From NCBI GenBank assembly GCA_002421985.1, contig DISF01000103.1, positions 19,574 to 61,808 on the forward strand: a DNA stretch of 42,235 bases, read 5' to 3'. Positions 16,251 through 23,942 of this stretch are shown in pieces. The notes under the pieces were generated by a model. It was given only the letters and a program-made list of their open reading frames with translations, was not told where the DNA came from and searched no databases. The DNA is from Roseovarius sp. UBA6217 (GTDB lineage Bacteria; Pseudomonadota; Alphaproteobacteria; Rhodobacterales; Rhodobacteraceae). The stretch's first letter is position 1. Every line of letters begins with the position of its first letter. The position numbers were made by a program, and so were the translations under genes.

Positions 16251-16720
16251 CATTTGGCCACCGCGGCCTCTGCCACGCTCTTGAACACCGCGTCAAGCTC
16301 TGCCGCCAGCGCGCGCAGCGCCTCGCCGCCCTCGTCGAAATAGGGTGCAAAGACATGGCTTGGAGTCTTGTAGGACAGGGTCGAGCTGCCATCGGCGTTT
16401 TCCGTGGCATAAAGCACGATCGGCGCTTCGATCCCGGCGGCGATGCTCGCCTCCAGCATGCGGCGCGCGTAATCGTTGCGATAAAGGCCAAACACCCGGT
16501 TGCCGGGAATGGTGATGCCCTGCGCCTTGGCCCCCGCCGAGGCGCTGGCCTGCGAGACGATGCGAATCTCGCTGGTCTCGACTGCGGCAGGCACCGCCTT
16601 TATCAGGTCTTCAAAGGATTTTTCGCTGTGCAGCACAACCCAGCCCTCGCGCGGCTCAAGCGCCTGTGCGCTGCCGGCAAAGAGCATGAAAACGGCAAGA
16701 AGTTTCAGAATACGTTGCAT
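16250..16720 (-). CDS. Secreted DUF302 family protein
   Basis: A 156-residue protein. The start at 16720 has GGAGGG 6 nt upstream. MQRILKLLAVFMLFAGSAQA is a Sec signal peptide with cleavage expected after residue 20, so the mature protein is periplasmic. The rest fits the DUF302 fold: VVLHSEKSFEDLIKAVPAAV, IPGNRVFGLYRNDYARRMLE, PIVLYATENADGSSTLSYKTPS and a C-terminal helix ending in VAEAAVAK. DUF302 proteins bind small ligands or nucleotides in structures, but no general function is agreed. It lies 76 nt downstream of the CoA-transferase stop and may be read from the same transcript. Confidence 0.88.
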   Translation of the reverse strand: MQRILKLLAVFMLFAGSAQALEPREGWVVLHSEKSFEDLIKAVPAAVETSEIRIVSQASASAGAKAQGITIPGNRVFGLYRNDYARRMLEASIAAGIEAPIVLYATENADGSSTLSYKTPSHVFAPYFDEGGEALRALAAELDAVFKSVAEAAVAK

Positions 16721-16796
16721 GAATAGCCCTCCGATTGCTATCGGATCGCTACGCCTTGTCCCGAGTCGCGGCAAATCACGTGGCCGCGAGCCAAGG

Positions 16797-17972
16797 TTAC
16801 TCCCCGTCTTTCAACCGCCCCAGCACTGCCTCGGTATCCGCCCCCGTAGACGGCGGCGCGCTGCGATAGCTCACCGGCGTGCGCGAAAACTTGAGCGGAT
16901 TGCCGATAAGGCGCACCTCGCCCCTGGCGGTTTGCGGCGCGGGCAGGGTGATGGTCATCGCGCGCGCCTGCGCCTGTTCGCTTTCCAGCGCCTGTTCGAT
17001 CGTGTTGACCGGCCCCACCGGCACGCGGCGCGCCTCCAGCCCGTCGATCACGTCCTGCATGGTCCGGGTGGCCAGCACCCCGCCAATCATCGGCACCAGC
17101 GTGTCACGATGCGCCAGCCGCGCGCTGTTGGTGGCAAAACGGGGATCGCTGGCCCAGTCGGCATGGCCCAGGTAGTCGCAGAACCGCGCGAACTGGCTGT
17201 CATTGCCCACCGCCACGATCACATAGCCATCCGAGGTGGCAAAGACCTGATAAGGCACGATATTCGGGTGGGCGTTGCCCGCGCGCAGCGGCGATATGCC
17301 CGATGTCAGATAATTCATTCCCTGATTGACCAGACAGGACATGGTCGCATCCACCAGCGCCAGATCAATATGCTGCCCCTCGCCGGTGGCATCGCGGTGG
17401 CGCAGCGCGGCCAGAATCCCCGTCGCGGCATAAAGCCCGCAAACCACATCGGCCATGGCCACGCCCACCTTCATCGGCTCGCCCCCGGCCTCGCCGGTGA
17501 TTGACATGATCCCGCCAAACCCTTGGGCCATCAGGTCATATCCCGGCTTGTCGCGGTTCGGCCCGGTCTGGCCAAAGCCGGAGATCGAGCAATAGACAAG
17601 GCCGGGATACGCCGCACAAAGCGTCTCGTGATCCAACCCATATTTGCGCAAACCGCCGGGTTTGAAATTCTCGATCACCACATCGGCGCGGCCTGCGAGC
17701 GCGTGCAGCATCTTTTGCACCTCTGCGTCGCCCAAATCCACCGCCACGGATTTCTTGTTGCGGTTGGAGGACATGAAATAGGCCGAAAGATCGGTGGGCC
17801 TGCCGGTTTTGTCCATGGCAAAGGGCGGCCCCCATTGCCGCGTATCATCACCGGCAAGGCTCTCGATCTTGATGACCTCCGCCCCCAGATCCCCCAATAG
17901 CTGCGTGCAGGTCGGCCCCGCCAGGATGCGGCTGAGATCAAGAATAACGAGTCCGTCCAACGGTCCGGGCAT
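16797..17972 (-). CDS. Class III CoA-transferase (CaiB/BaiF family)
   Basis: A 391-residue enzyme that moves coenzyme A between carboxylic acids. It starts at 17972, with GGAGG 5 nt upstream; longer readings lack such a site. Family signs include GLVILDLSRILAGPTCTQLLGDLGAEVIKIE at the N-terminus, ENFKPGGLRKYGLD, CSISGFGQTGPNRDKPGYDL and the catalytic Asp at about 208 in the VDATMS segment, aligned with the Asp that forms the acyl anhydride in formyl-CoA transferase. Substrates vary widely (formate/oxalate, carnitine, succinate with aromatic acids, mesaconate) and cannot be told from sequence. It is 10 nt downstream of the deleted thiamine-diphosphate enzyme gene, which presumably once supplied or used its product. 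Confidence 0.93.
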   Translation of the reverse strand: MPGPLDGLVILDLSRILAGPTCTQLLGDLGAEVIKIESLAGDDTRQWGPPFAMDKTGRPTDLSAYFMSSNRNKKSVAVDLGDAEVQKMLHALAGRADVVIENFKPGGLRKYGLDHETLCAAYPGLVYCSISGFGQTGPNRDKPGYDLMAQGFGGIMSITGEAGGEPMKVGVAMADVVCGLYAATGILAALRHRDATGEGQHIDLALVDATMSCLVNQGMNYLTSGISPLRAGNAHPNIVPYQVFATSDGYVIVAVGNDSQFARFCDYLGHADWASDPRFATNSARLAHRDTLVPMIGGVLATRTMQDVIDGLEARRVPVGPVNTIEQALESEQAQARAMTITLPAPQTARGEVRLIGNPLKFSRTPVSYRSAPPSTGADTEAVLGRLKDGE

Positions 17973-17982
17973 GGGCACCTCC

Positions 17983-18528
17983 TCAGATGCGGTTGTCATA
18001 AGAGCCGCGGTCGATCTCGGCGGCGATAACGGTGAAGCGGTCGGCCTGCTGCGCGGCCTGCAAGGCGGCGCGCAGCTCGGCGCGGTTCGACACCCGCACG
18101 CCATGGCCGCCAAAGGCCCGCCCGATGGCGGCAAAATCGTGATGGCCGAAATCCACCGCCAGATGATCCAGTGTCTGATGGGTATAGGTCAGCCCCTCAT
18201 CGGCATCGACACAGCCCGAAATGACAATGAGCCGCACCCGGTCCTGATGCGCATTGGCAATCGCGTTGACCCCGTTCAAGACCCCCGGCCCCAGCGTTGC
18301 CACCACAATCCCCGGCGCGCCGGTGCGCTGCCACACACCCTCGGCCATGAAGGCCGCCGCGTTCTCGTGGCGGGCCAGCACCACCTCGATCCCCGCGCGG
18401 GCCAGCGCATCCATCACCGTCAGAACCTCGCCCCCCGGCATCCCGAACGCATGGCGACACCCGGCCTCGAATAACCGCCGCGCCAGATGATCGGCGGCGC
18501 GCGGCGGGCGTGTCTCGGGGCGGCTCAT
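17983..18528 (-). pseudogene. Thiamine-diphosphate enzyme (acetolactate-synthase-like), internally deleted
   Basis: The frame is open for 181 residues. Residues 10-121 are the N-terminal pyrimidine-binding domain of a ThDP enzyme (GMPGGEVLTVMDAL, catalytic Glu55 in RHENAAAFMAEG, and the ATLGPGVLNGVNAIANAHQDR helix). From about residue 125, VDFGHHDFAAIGRAFGG to the end (IDRGSYDNRI), the sequence is the extreme C-terminal end of the pyrophosphate-binding domain. The central domain and the GDG-type cofactor motif, roughly 350 residues, are missing, with the junction near 18150-18165 and the frame kept. Family members are about 530-600 residues. The product cannot bind the cofactor normally. A natural one-domain subunit (as in sulfopyruvate decarboxylase alpha) would not carry the C-terminal tail. 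AGGAA lies 6 nt before the ATG. Confidence 0.8.
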
Positions 18529-18583
18529 GGCGGGTTCCTGCGTTGATCCGGGTCATGTTGTGGCCGAGCAGCAGCACGACCGC

Positions 18584-18643
18584 AAGCCGGATTGCCCCCC
18601 GCCGGGGTGGAATTCTCCCCCGCCTGCGCTCTATATCCGGCTT
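18584..18643. repeat. Inverted repeat in the divergent gap before nrnC
   Basis: AAGCCGGAT (18584-18592) is repeated inverted as ATCCGGCTT (18635-18643). A smaller CCCC/GGGG dyad lies between them. The 195-bp gap 18529-18723 must hold the nrnC promoter and that of the deleted ThDP gene. The repeat could be a long hairpin or regulator half-sites. Confidence 0.4.
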
Positions 18644-18723
18644 GAGGCACGCACCAAAACCGCCTAAGCAAACGAGAAATTTCACTCCCCGAGAGGCCCC
18701 GCGCGGGCAGGCAAGGTATCCTT

Positions 18724-19335
18724 ATGGCAAACCATCTCTATCAGACAGACCTGCCCGACGGGCTCGACCTTGGCCGCGTCGTCGCGATCGACTGTGAGAC
18801 CATGGGCCTTCAGCCGCATCGCGACCGGCTTTGCCTCGTGCAGCTCTCGGGCGGCGATGGCAACGCGCATCTGGTGCAGGTGGCACAGGGGCAGACAAGC
18901 GCGCCCAATCTCGAACGGCTCCTGACCGATCCCGACACGCTCAAGCTGTTTCATTTCGGGCGCTTCGACATCGCCGCGATGCACAACGCCTTTGGCGCGC
19001 TCGCCGCACCGGTCTATTGCACCAAGATCGCAAGCAAGCTCATCCGCACCTATACCGACCGGCACGGGCTTAAATATCTGTTGCAGGAACTGCTTGGCAT
19101 CGACATCTCCAAGCAGCAGCAAAGCTCGGATTGGGGGGCGCCCGCGCTCAGCGCCGCGCAACTGGATTACGCCGCCTCTGATGTGCTTTACCTGCACCGG
19201 CTGCGTGAGGTTCTCGACGCCATGCTGGCGCGCGAGGGGCGCACGGAACTGGCGCAGGCCTGTTTCGATTTCCTGCCCATGCGCGCGCGGCTCGATCTCG
19301 CGGGCTGGCCCGAGACCGACATTTTCGCCCATTGA
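18724..19335 (+). CDS. nrnC: NrnC-type nanoRNase (DEDDy 3'-5' exoribonuclease)
   Basis: A 203-residue single-domain exonuclease of the RNase D superfamily. Catalytic residues are Asp23 and Glu25 (AIDCETMGL), Asp82 (FHFGRFDIA), and Tyr149/Asp153 (LDYAASDVLYL), which is the DEDDy pattern. It lacks the HRDC domains of true RNase D. It matches the alphaproteobacterial NrnC type closely in length, in KIASKLIRTYTDRHGLK, in SKQQQSSDW, and in the C-terminal FDFLPMRARLDLAGW..DIFAH. NrnC finishes RNA decay by cleaving dinucleotides and replaces Orn in many alphaproteobacteria. It leads the lptCAB block, 3 nt before lptC. Confidence 0.93.
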   Translation: MANHLYQTDLPDGLDLGRVVAIDCETMGLQPHRDRLCLVQLSGGDGNAHLVQVAQGQTSAPNLERLLTDPDTLKLFHFGRFDIAAMHNAFGALAAPVYCTKIASKLIRTYTDRHGLKYLLQELLGIDISKQQQSSDWGAPALSAAQLDYAASDVLYLHRLREVLDAMLAREGRTELAQACFDFLPMRARLDLAGWPETDIFAH

Positions 19336-19338
19336 GCG

Positions 19339-19962
19339 ATGGCGCGCGCAGACAATACCTATTCGCGCATCGTGGCATGGATGAAAATCCTGCTGCCGCT
19401 TGCCGCGCTCGGGCTGTTATCCTCGCTGTTTCTCATTTCCAACACGGTCGATCCCTCGCGCTCTGTTCCGATCACGCAGATCGACCTTGAGCAGCGCGCG
19501 CGCGATCTTGGCGTCACCCGGCCCAGCTTTGCCGGGATGTCAGCGCGCGGCGACGAGATTACCCTCAGCGCCGAGACCGCGCGCCCTGATCGCGACACGC
19601 CGGAGCGCCTCTTTGCAGAGCAGATCGCCGGTGAGATCGGCCTTGCCGACGGGGCCGGGTTGCGCCTGCGCGCAGCCACATCCCGGCTCGACCAGACGAC
19701 GATGACCGCCGTGCTTGAGGGCCGCGTGCATATCACCACCACCACCGGCTACGAGATCCACACCGAACGCCTTGACATGCGGCTTGATACGCTCTTTGCC
19801 GAAAGCCCCGGCGCGGTTGACGCCACCGGGCCTATTGGCGATCTTTCGGCGGGACGGATGATCCTGCACGAGGCCAGTGACAGCGGGGATGCCGAATTGC
19901 TTTTCAGCGGGGGCGTCAAGCTGATATACCGCCCGCAGACCGAAGGGGAACAGGACCAGTGA
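19339..19962 (+). CDS. lptC: LPS export protein LptC
   Basis: A 207-residue bitopic inner-membrane protein with one N-terminal helix (about residues 14-34, AWMKILLPLAALGLLSSLFLI) and a periplasmic beta-jellyroll (residues about 45-200). LptC takes LPS from the LptB2FG extractor and passes it to LptA. The YEIHTERLDMRLDT and LSAGRMILHEA segments fit the family, which is poorly conserved in sequence. Position directly before lptA and lptB settles the call. The start is 3 nt after the nrnC stop. Confidence 0.9.
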   Translation: MARADNTYSRIVAWMKILLPLAALGLLSSLFLISNTVDPSRSVPITQIDLEQRARDLGVTRPSFAGMSARGDEITLSAETARPDRDTPERLFAEQIAGEIGLADGAGLRLRAATSRLDQTTMTAVLEGRVHITTTTGYEIHTERLDMRLDTLFAESPGAVDATGPIGDLSAGRMILHEASDSGDAELLFSGGVKLIYRPQTEGEQDQ

Positions 19963-19964
19963 CG

Positions 19965-20453
19965 ATGTTTGCACGGATCGCCGCCGCCGCCGCGTTGTCG
20001 GGCATCGCGGCGTTTGCCGGGGCACAGGGCGCACCGGTCGCCTTTGGCCAGATAATGACCGATCGCGCCCTCCCGGTCGAGGTGACATCCGACGATCTGA
20101 GCGTCAACCAGGCCGACAACACGGCGGTTTTCTCCGGGGGCGTGGTCATCGCACAGGGCGCGATGCGGCTTTCGGCACCGCGCGTGCGGGTCATCTATCT
20201 CGCCGACCGCAGCGGCATCGAGGCGCTCGAGGCCACCGGCGGCGTCACGCTGGTGAGCGGCGAGGACGCCGCCGAGGCCGCGCGCGCCGATTACAACATC
20301 ACCACCGGCATAATCGAGTTGCGCGGCGACGTGCTTCTGGTGCAGGGCGACAATGCGATCACCGGCGATACGGTGATTGTCGATACCGGCGCAGGCACCG
20401 CGCGGGTAAGCGGGCGGGTCAAGACCGTGCTGCAACCCGGAGCGCGCGAATGA
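19965..20453 (+). CDS. lptA: LPS transport periplasmic bridge protein LptA
   Basis: About 162 residues. A signal peptide (MFARIAAAAALSGIAAFAGA) precedes an OstA-type beta-jellyroll. PVEVTSDDLSVNQADNTAVF and the VVIAQGAMRLSAPRVRVIY repeat strand are typical of LptA. It polymerises into the periplasmic bridge from LptC to LptD. The ATG at 19965 has AGGA 9 nt upstream; a GTG at 19959, which overlaps the lptC stop, is the alternative. Its end overlaps lptB as ATGA (20450-20453). Confidence 0.9.
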   Translation: MFARIAAAAALSGIAAFAGAQGAPVAFGQIMTDRALPVEVTSDDLSVNQADNTAVFSGGVVIAQGAMRLSAPRVRVIYLADRSGIEALEATGGVTLVSGEDAAEAARADYNITTGIIELRGDVLLVQGDNAITGDTVIVDTGAGTARVSGRVKTVLQPGARE

Positions 20454-21214
20454 ACGCCCCCGGCCCCCGCCTTGCGCATAGCAACACCGCAAAGGGCCTG
20501 CGGGTCGAGAAACTGCGCAAGAGCTATAGCAAGAAGCTGGTGATCCGCGATGTCTCGCTTTCGCTCGACCAGGGCGAGGTGGTGGCGCTGCTTGGCCCCA
20601 ACGGCTCTGGCAAGACCACGACATTCTATGCCATCGCCGGACTGATCCACACCGAAGGCGGGCATATCTATATCGACGGGCGCGACGTGACCTCGCTGCC
20701 GATGTATCGCCGCGCCAAGCTCGGGGTCGGGTATCTGCCGCAGGAAATGTCGATCTTTCGTGGCCTGTCGGCCGAGGATAACATCATGGCCATCCTCGAG
20801 ATTTCCGAGCCGTCGCGCGCGCGGCGGCGCGAGCGGCTCGAACAGCTCCTGTCGGAATTTTCCATCGAGCACCTGCGCCGCGCCCCCGCGCTCGCGCTTT
20901 CGGGGGGCGAGCGGCGGCGGGTGGAAATCGCGCGCTGCCTTGCCGCCAACCCGCGCTATCTGCTGCTTGACGAGCCGTTTGCCGGGGTCGATCCGATCTC
21001 GGTGGGCGATATCCGGCATCTTGTCGCCGATCTCAAGAAGCGCGGAATCGGCGTGCTCATCACCGATCACAACGTGCGCGAGACGCTCGAAATCGTGGAT
21101 CGCGCCTATATCCTGCACGATGGCCGCGTGCTCATGTCGGGAAGCCCCCGCGATGTCGTCGAGAACGAGAACGTGCGCCGGGTCTATCTCGGCGACAGCT
21201 TCCGCATCTCGTGA
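20450..21214 (+). CDS. lptB: LPS export ABC transporter ATPase LptB
   Basis: A 254-residue cytoplasmic ATPase that energises LPS extraction through LptF/LptG. Walker A is GPNGSGKTT (residues 49-57), the Q-loop YLPQEMSIFRGLS near 98 is diagnostic for LptB, the signature is LSGGE (150-154), Walker B is LLLDEP with Glu175, and the switch His is at 207 (ITDHNVRETL, also LptB-specific). It has an N-terminal extension of about 15 residues relative to E. coli. lptF and lptG are not in this window. Confidence 0.97.
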   Translation: MNAPGPRLAHSNTAKGLRVEKLRKSYSKKLVIRDVSLSLDQGEVVALLGPNGSGKTTTFYAIAGLIHTEGGHIYIDGRDVTSLPMYRRAKLGVGYLPQEMSIFRGLSAEDNIMAILEISEPSRARRRERLEQLLSEFSIEHLRRAPALALSGGERRRVEIARCLAANPRYLLLDEPFAGVDPISVGDIRHLVADLKKRGIGVLITDHNVRETLEIVDRAYILHDGRVLMSGSPRDVVENENVRRVYLGDSFRIS

Positions 21215-21231
21215 TGGCCTGCGCAAATCGG

Positions 21232-21261
21232 ATTGACAAATCCCCGGCAAGGGGCGTCAAT
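21232..21261. promoter_or_regulatory. Dyad and possible promoter between lptB and hpf
   Basis: ATTGAC (21232-21237) and GTCAAT (21256-21261) are perfect inverted repeats with CCCC/GGGG nested inside. The left arm overlaps TTGACA (21233-21238), a consensus -35. No convincing -10 follows at 16-18 nt. It may be the end of the lpt transcript, an operator, or part of the hpf promoter. A wider dyad, CGTGATCG (21277-21284) with CGATCACG (21333-21340), lies farther on in the same 213-bp gap. Confidence 0.4.
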
Positions 21262-21427
21262 TGAGAGATGACATATCGTGATCGCACCCCGAATATCCGA
21301 TCATTCCCATGCCAGGGGGCAGGCCTCGGCCACGATCACGTATTGTCATTGTTCAGCATCGAAAACCGGGCCTGACCTTGTGCGCACAGTCTGTGACGCG
21401 CCGGTCCGTGGAATATAAGGAGGCAAG

Positions 21428-21991
21428 ATGCGCTATCAAATCAGTGGAAAGCAGATCGACATTGGCGAGGCCCTGCAAACCCATGTCAAGGACGAGCTTG
21501 GCGCGGTGGTCTCGAAATACGCCGAACGACCGACCGACGCGCAGATCACCTTTTCGCGCAACGCGGGCGAGTTTGCCTGCGAGGCTGTGGTCCATCTTTC
21601 CACCGGGCTGACCGCGCAGGCCAAGGGCAAGGCGCATGAAATCTATGCCGCTTTCGATGCCTGCGCCGAGAAGATGGATAAGCAGCTCCGCCGTTACAAG
21701 CGCCGCCTCAAGGATCATCACAAGGACCGCGTGGAACCGGTTGAACTCTTCGGGGCGTCCTCGTATATCCTCTCCTCGGATGCGGACGCGGGCAGCGAAG
21801 AGCCCGACAGCCTGCAACCGATCATCGTGGCCGAGATGGAGACGAAAATCCCCTCTCTCTCGGTCGGGGAAGCGGTGATGCAGATGGAGCTTGCAGGCGC
21901 ACCGGTGCTGGTGTTCCGCAACGAAGGCAAGAAGACGGTCAATGTCGTGTATCGCCGCGAAGACGGCAATATCGGCTGGATTGACCCCTGA
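21428..21991 (+). CDS. hpf: Ribosome hibernation promoting factor, long form
   Basis: A 187-residue protein. The N-terminal S30AE/RaiA domain (residues 1-105: MRYQISGKQIDIGEALQTHV, then the basic MDKQLRRYKRRLKDHHKDR helix) binds the 30S decoding site. A variable linker (about 105-128) follows, and a C-terminal dimerisation domain (IIVAEMETKIPSLSVGEAVMQMELAGAPVLVF..) joins two ribosomes into 100S particles, so it is the long form. GGAGG lies 5 nt before the ATG. In many proteobacteria rpoN lies between lptB and hpf; it is absent here. Confidence 0.95.
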   Translation: MRYQISGKQIDIGEALQTHVKDELGAVVSKYAERPTDAQITFSRNAGEFACEAVVHLSTGLTAQAKGKAHEIYAAFDACAEKMDKQLRRYKRRLKDHHKDRVEPVELFGASSYILSSDADAGSEEPDSLQPIIVAEMETKIPSLSVGEAVMQMELAGAPVLVFRNEGKKTVNVVYRREDGNIGWIDP

Positions 21992-21999
21992 TCGGAGGT

Positions 22000-22015
22000 G
22001 ACCGGCGCGCCGGTC
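22000..22015 (+). repeat. Perfect 16-bp palindrome in the ptsN leader
   Basis: GACCGGCGCGCCGGTC is a perfect palindrome lying between GGAGG (21994-21998) and the ptsN ATG at 22031. As RNA it could fold into a compact stem that brings the distant ribosome site nearer the start, or it could be a protein-binding site. Confidence 0.6.
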
Positions 22016-22030
22016 GAGACATCACAGCAT

Positions 22031-22495
22031 ATGGATTTGACCATGCTCCTCAAACCCGAGGCCGTCCGTGCATTATCCGGCATCAGCAGCAAGAAGCGCC
22101 TGATGAACGAATTGGGGGCACGGGCGGAGGCCGCCTATGGCCTGCGCCAGTCCGACGCCGTCGATGCGCTTCTGGAGCGCGAAAGCCTTGGGCCGACGGG
22201 CGTCGGCAACGGCGTGGCGCTGCCCCATGCGCGGCTTGACGGGCTTGACGAGGTGGTGGGCGCGCTTGTCGTGCTCGACAAGCCGATCCCGTTCGACGCG
22301 GTAGACCGTCAGCCCGTTGACGTGATCTTTGCGCTGTTCGCGCCGCTCGATTCGGGGGTGGAGCATCTCAAGGCGCTGGCGCTGGTCTCGCGCACGCTGC
22401 GCGAGCCGTCATTCTGCGCCAAGCTGCGCGCCAACCACGACAGCGCCACGCTCTTTACCATCGTGACAGAGGCTCAGGCGGCGCAGGCCGCCTGA
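22031..22495 (+). CDS. ptsN: Nitrogen-related PTS enzyme IIA (PtsN)
   Basis: A 154-residue PTS EIIA-2 domain protein. The phosphorylated His is His66 in GVALPHARLDG. MDLTMLLKPEAV fits the conserved N-terminus of the family, so the ATG at 22031 is preferred over GTG 21998, which has GGAGG overlapping it but adds a non-conserved leader. PtsN takes phosphate from the PtsP/NPr chain and regulates potassium and nitrogen/carbon balance by protein contacts; it moves no sugar. The end of the gene lies inside a strong hairpin (22471-22498). Confidence 0.92.
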   Translation: MDLTMLLKPEAVRALSGISSKKRLMNELGARAEAAYGLRQSDAVDALLERESLGPTGVGNGVALPHARLDGLDEVVGALVVLDKPIPFDAVDRQPVDVIFALFAPLDSGVEHLKALALVSRTLREPSFCAKLRANHDSATLFTIVTEAQAAQAA

Positions 22496-22498
22496 GCC
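22471..22498. terminator. 12-bp hairpin spanning the ptsN stop codon
   Basis: GGCTCAGGCGGC (22471-22482) pairs perfectly with GCCGCCTGAGCC (22487-22498) around GCAG. The right arm contains the ptsN TGA (22493-22495). It sits in the 16-nt junction with the convergent sulfotransferase gene and could end both transcripts or protect the 3' end. There is no T-tract. Confidence 0.65.
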
Positions 22499-22511
22499 GG
22501 TCAGACCCCGG

Positions 22512-23936
22512 TCAGCGCCAGTTGCCAAAGCCAAAAAGCACGTAATCGCGCTGATAGACGGCGCGCGCTGCGCGCTCGATCCCGTCATCGTAAATGTCAT
22601 CGAGCGCAAAGGGTCCAACCGGCACCACACTCGGCGCGGGCGGCGCGTCACGGCCCACCTGCGCCGCCAGTGCCGCAAGACCCGCCGCCATCTCGTCTTC
22701 GCGCAGGATCGCATCGGGCGCGCCGAATTGCGCCATCCCCTCGATCAACGCCGCCTGCGTGGCCCAGGCCGGATCCACCCGGATCGCGGTTTGCCCGGCG
22801 AGGTTGGCCTTGAGAAACTCCAGAAACGCGGCAAAGGCCGCGCGATGCGCCGCGCGGTCATAGCCCGCATCCGGCCAGTCGGCGGGAATTGGCAGCTTGC
22901 AGGCCTTGCGCAGGGTGCGCCGGATGCTGCTGTAGCAGCCCGGCCCCGGCACAAGAATTCGCTCGCAGAACGCCGCATGGGCCCGCGCCACCGGGTGGCG
23001 CAGCACGGTAAAGCGCCGGTGCCCCGGCTTGCCCCGCATCCAGCGCCGCAACGCGCCCTGGTTGAGCTGCGTGGGAAGGGTCTCTACCGGCACGCCGTCA
23101 AGCGCGGCAAGCCAGGCGCGCACCTCTGCCTCGGGCCCCGAGCGCACCGGCATGAAGAGGAGCGGCGCGCGCGCGGCGGTCACATATCCCGGCACCGCAG
23201 CGCCCCGGCGCGGCTCGAAATTGGGGGTGCGTGACAGATCGAACCGGTCGAGCCGCGCCAGCGCGCGCACCATCTCGTCGTAATTCTCGACCTTGGCCTC
23301 CAGCGGCTCGGGGTTCTGCGGCTTGAGAGAGGCATCCAGCGCCTCGAGCCGTGCGGCGCAGCCCAGATAGCGCGCCAGCCCGTTCATCACCTCGACCGAT
23401 TGCAGATCGTCATAGCCCAGATGAAACGCCACCTGCCCGGCGGTCTGAAGCCGGTTGAGCAGCAAAAGCTGAAACGCCTGAAGCCGCGCGAGGTGGCCCT
23501 CGAATTCCTCGGCATCGAACCGCACCGTGCTGTCGCGCCGCTGCTTGACGTTGGTGAGCTTCCATTGCCCGGTCGCCTGCGCGATCTTCCACGACACATA
23601 GCTGTCAACCGGGTTGCGCGTCAGCACGATCTTGGCGCAGGCTGGATCGTCGAGCATCAGATCGAGCACGCGCGGGTCGTGATCGTGAAAGAAGCGAAAC
23701 CCGCCGATTCCCCGCGATTGCCCCTTGATCGCCCCGATCAGGCGGCCGGGTTCCTCGTCGCGCTGCGCCTGCGTGATCCCGAGCAGGTCGGTGCGGTTCG
23801 GGTAGCCGATGAAATGCGGATTGAATGCCTCGCCATGGCATTCGATCCCGTCGAATGCGTTGAGATTGCTTTCCAGGAAATTCGATCCGGTGCGCATCTC
23901 CGCGAAAATCACGAAGTAGTCAAAGCCTGTGGTCAT
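22512..23936 (-). CDS. Two-part sulfotransferase (NodH-like N-terminal domain)
   Basis: A 474-residue protein without a signal peptide. The N-terminal half (residues 5-240) is a PAPS-dependent sulfotransferase: EMRTGSNFLESNL (13-25) is the 5'-phosphosulfate loop as in Stf0/NodH-type enzymes, ECHGEAFNP follows, and LTRNPVDSYVS (105-115) is the 3'-phosphate site. The C-terminal half (about 255-470) resembles a second sulfotransferase-like domain: it starts APLLFMPVRSGPEAEVRAWL and has TVLRHPVARAHAAFCERI (310-327), like the 3'-phosphate region of the Sulfotransfer_2 family, but no convincing 5' loop. It is the third gene of a cluster with two glycosyltransferases, 6 nt after the GT14 gene, so the acceptor is probably a surface glycan. 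Confidence 0.82.
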   Translation of the reverse strand: MTTGFDYFVIFAEMRTGSNFLESNLNAFDGIECHGEAFNPHFIGYPNRTDLLGITQAQRDEEPGRLIGAIKGQSRGIGGFRFFHDHDPRVLDLMLDDPACAKIVLTRNPVDSYVSWKIAQATGQWKLTNVKQRRDSTVRFDAEEFEGHLARLQAFQLLLLNRLQTAGQVAFHLGYDDLQSVEVMNGLARYLGCAARLEALDASLKPQNPEPLEAKVENYDEMVRALARLDRFDLSRTPNFEPRRGAAVPGYVTAARAPLLFMPVRSGPEAEVRAWLAALDGVPVETLPTQLNQGALRRWMRGKPGHRRFTVLRHPVARAHAAFCERILVPGPGCYSSIRRTLRKACKLPIPADWPDAGYDRAAHRAAFAAFLEFLKANLAGQTAIRVDPAWATQAALIEGMAQFGAPDAILREDEMAAGLAALAAQVGRDAPPAPSVVPVGPFALDDIYDDGIERAARAVYQRDYVLFGFGNWR

Positions 23937-23942
23937 CGCCGG

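Noticed and set aside
17983..18528. Treating the short ThDP protein as a natural one-domain subunit such as sulfopyruvate decarboxylase alpha
   Set aside because: It carries the C-terminal tail of the pyrophosphate domain after the N-terminal domain, and no matching beta-subunit gene lies alongside.
21215..21427. Looking for rpoN between lptB and hpf
   Set aside because: Only 213 bp are present, with no coding potential. Absence at this place is plausible for Rhodobacteraceae, not a deletion visible here.
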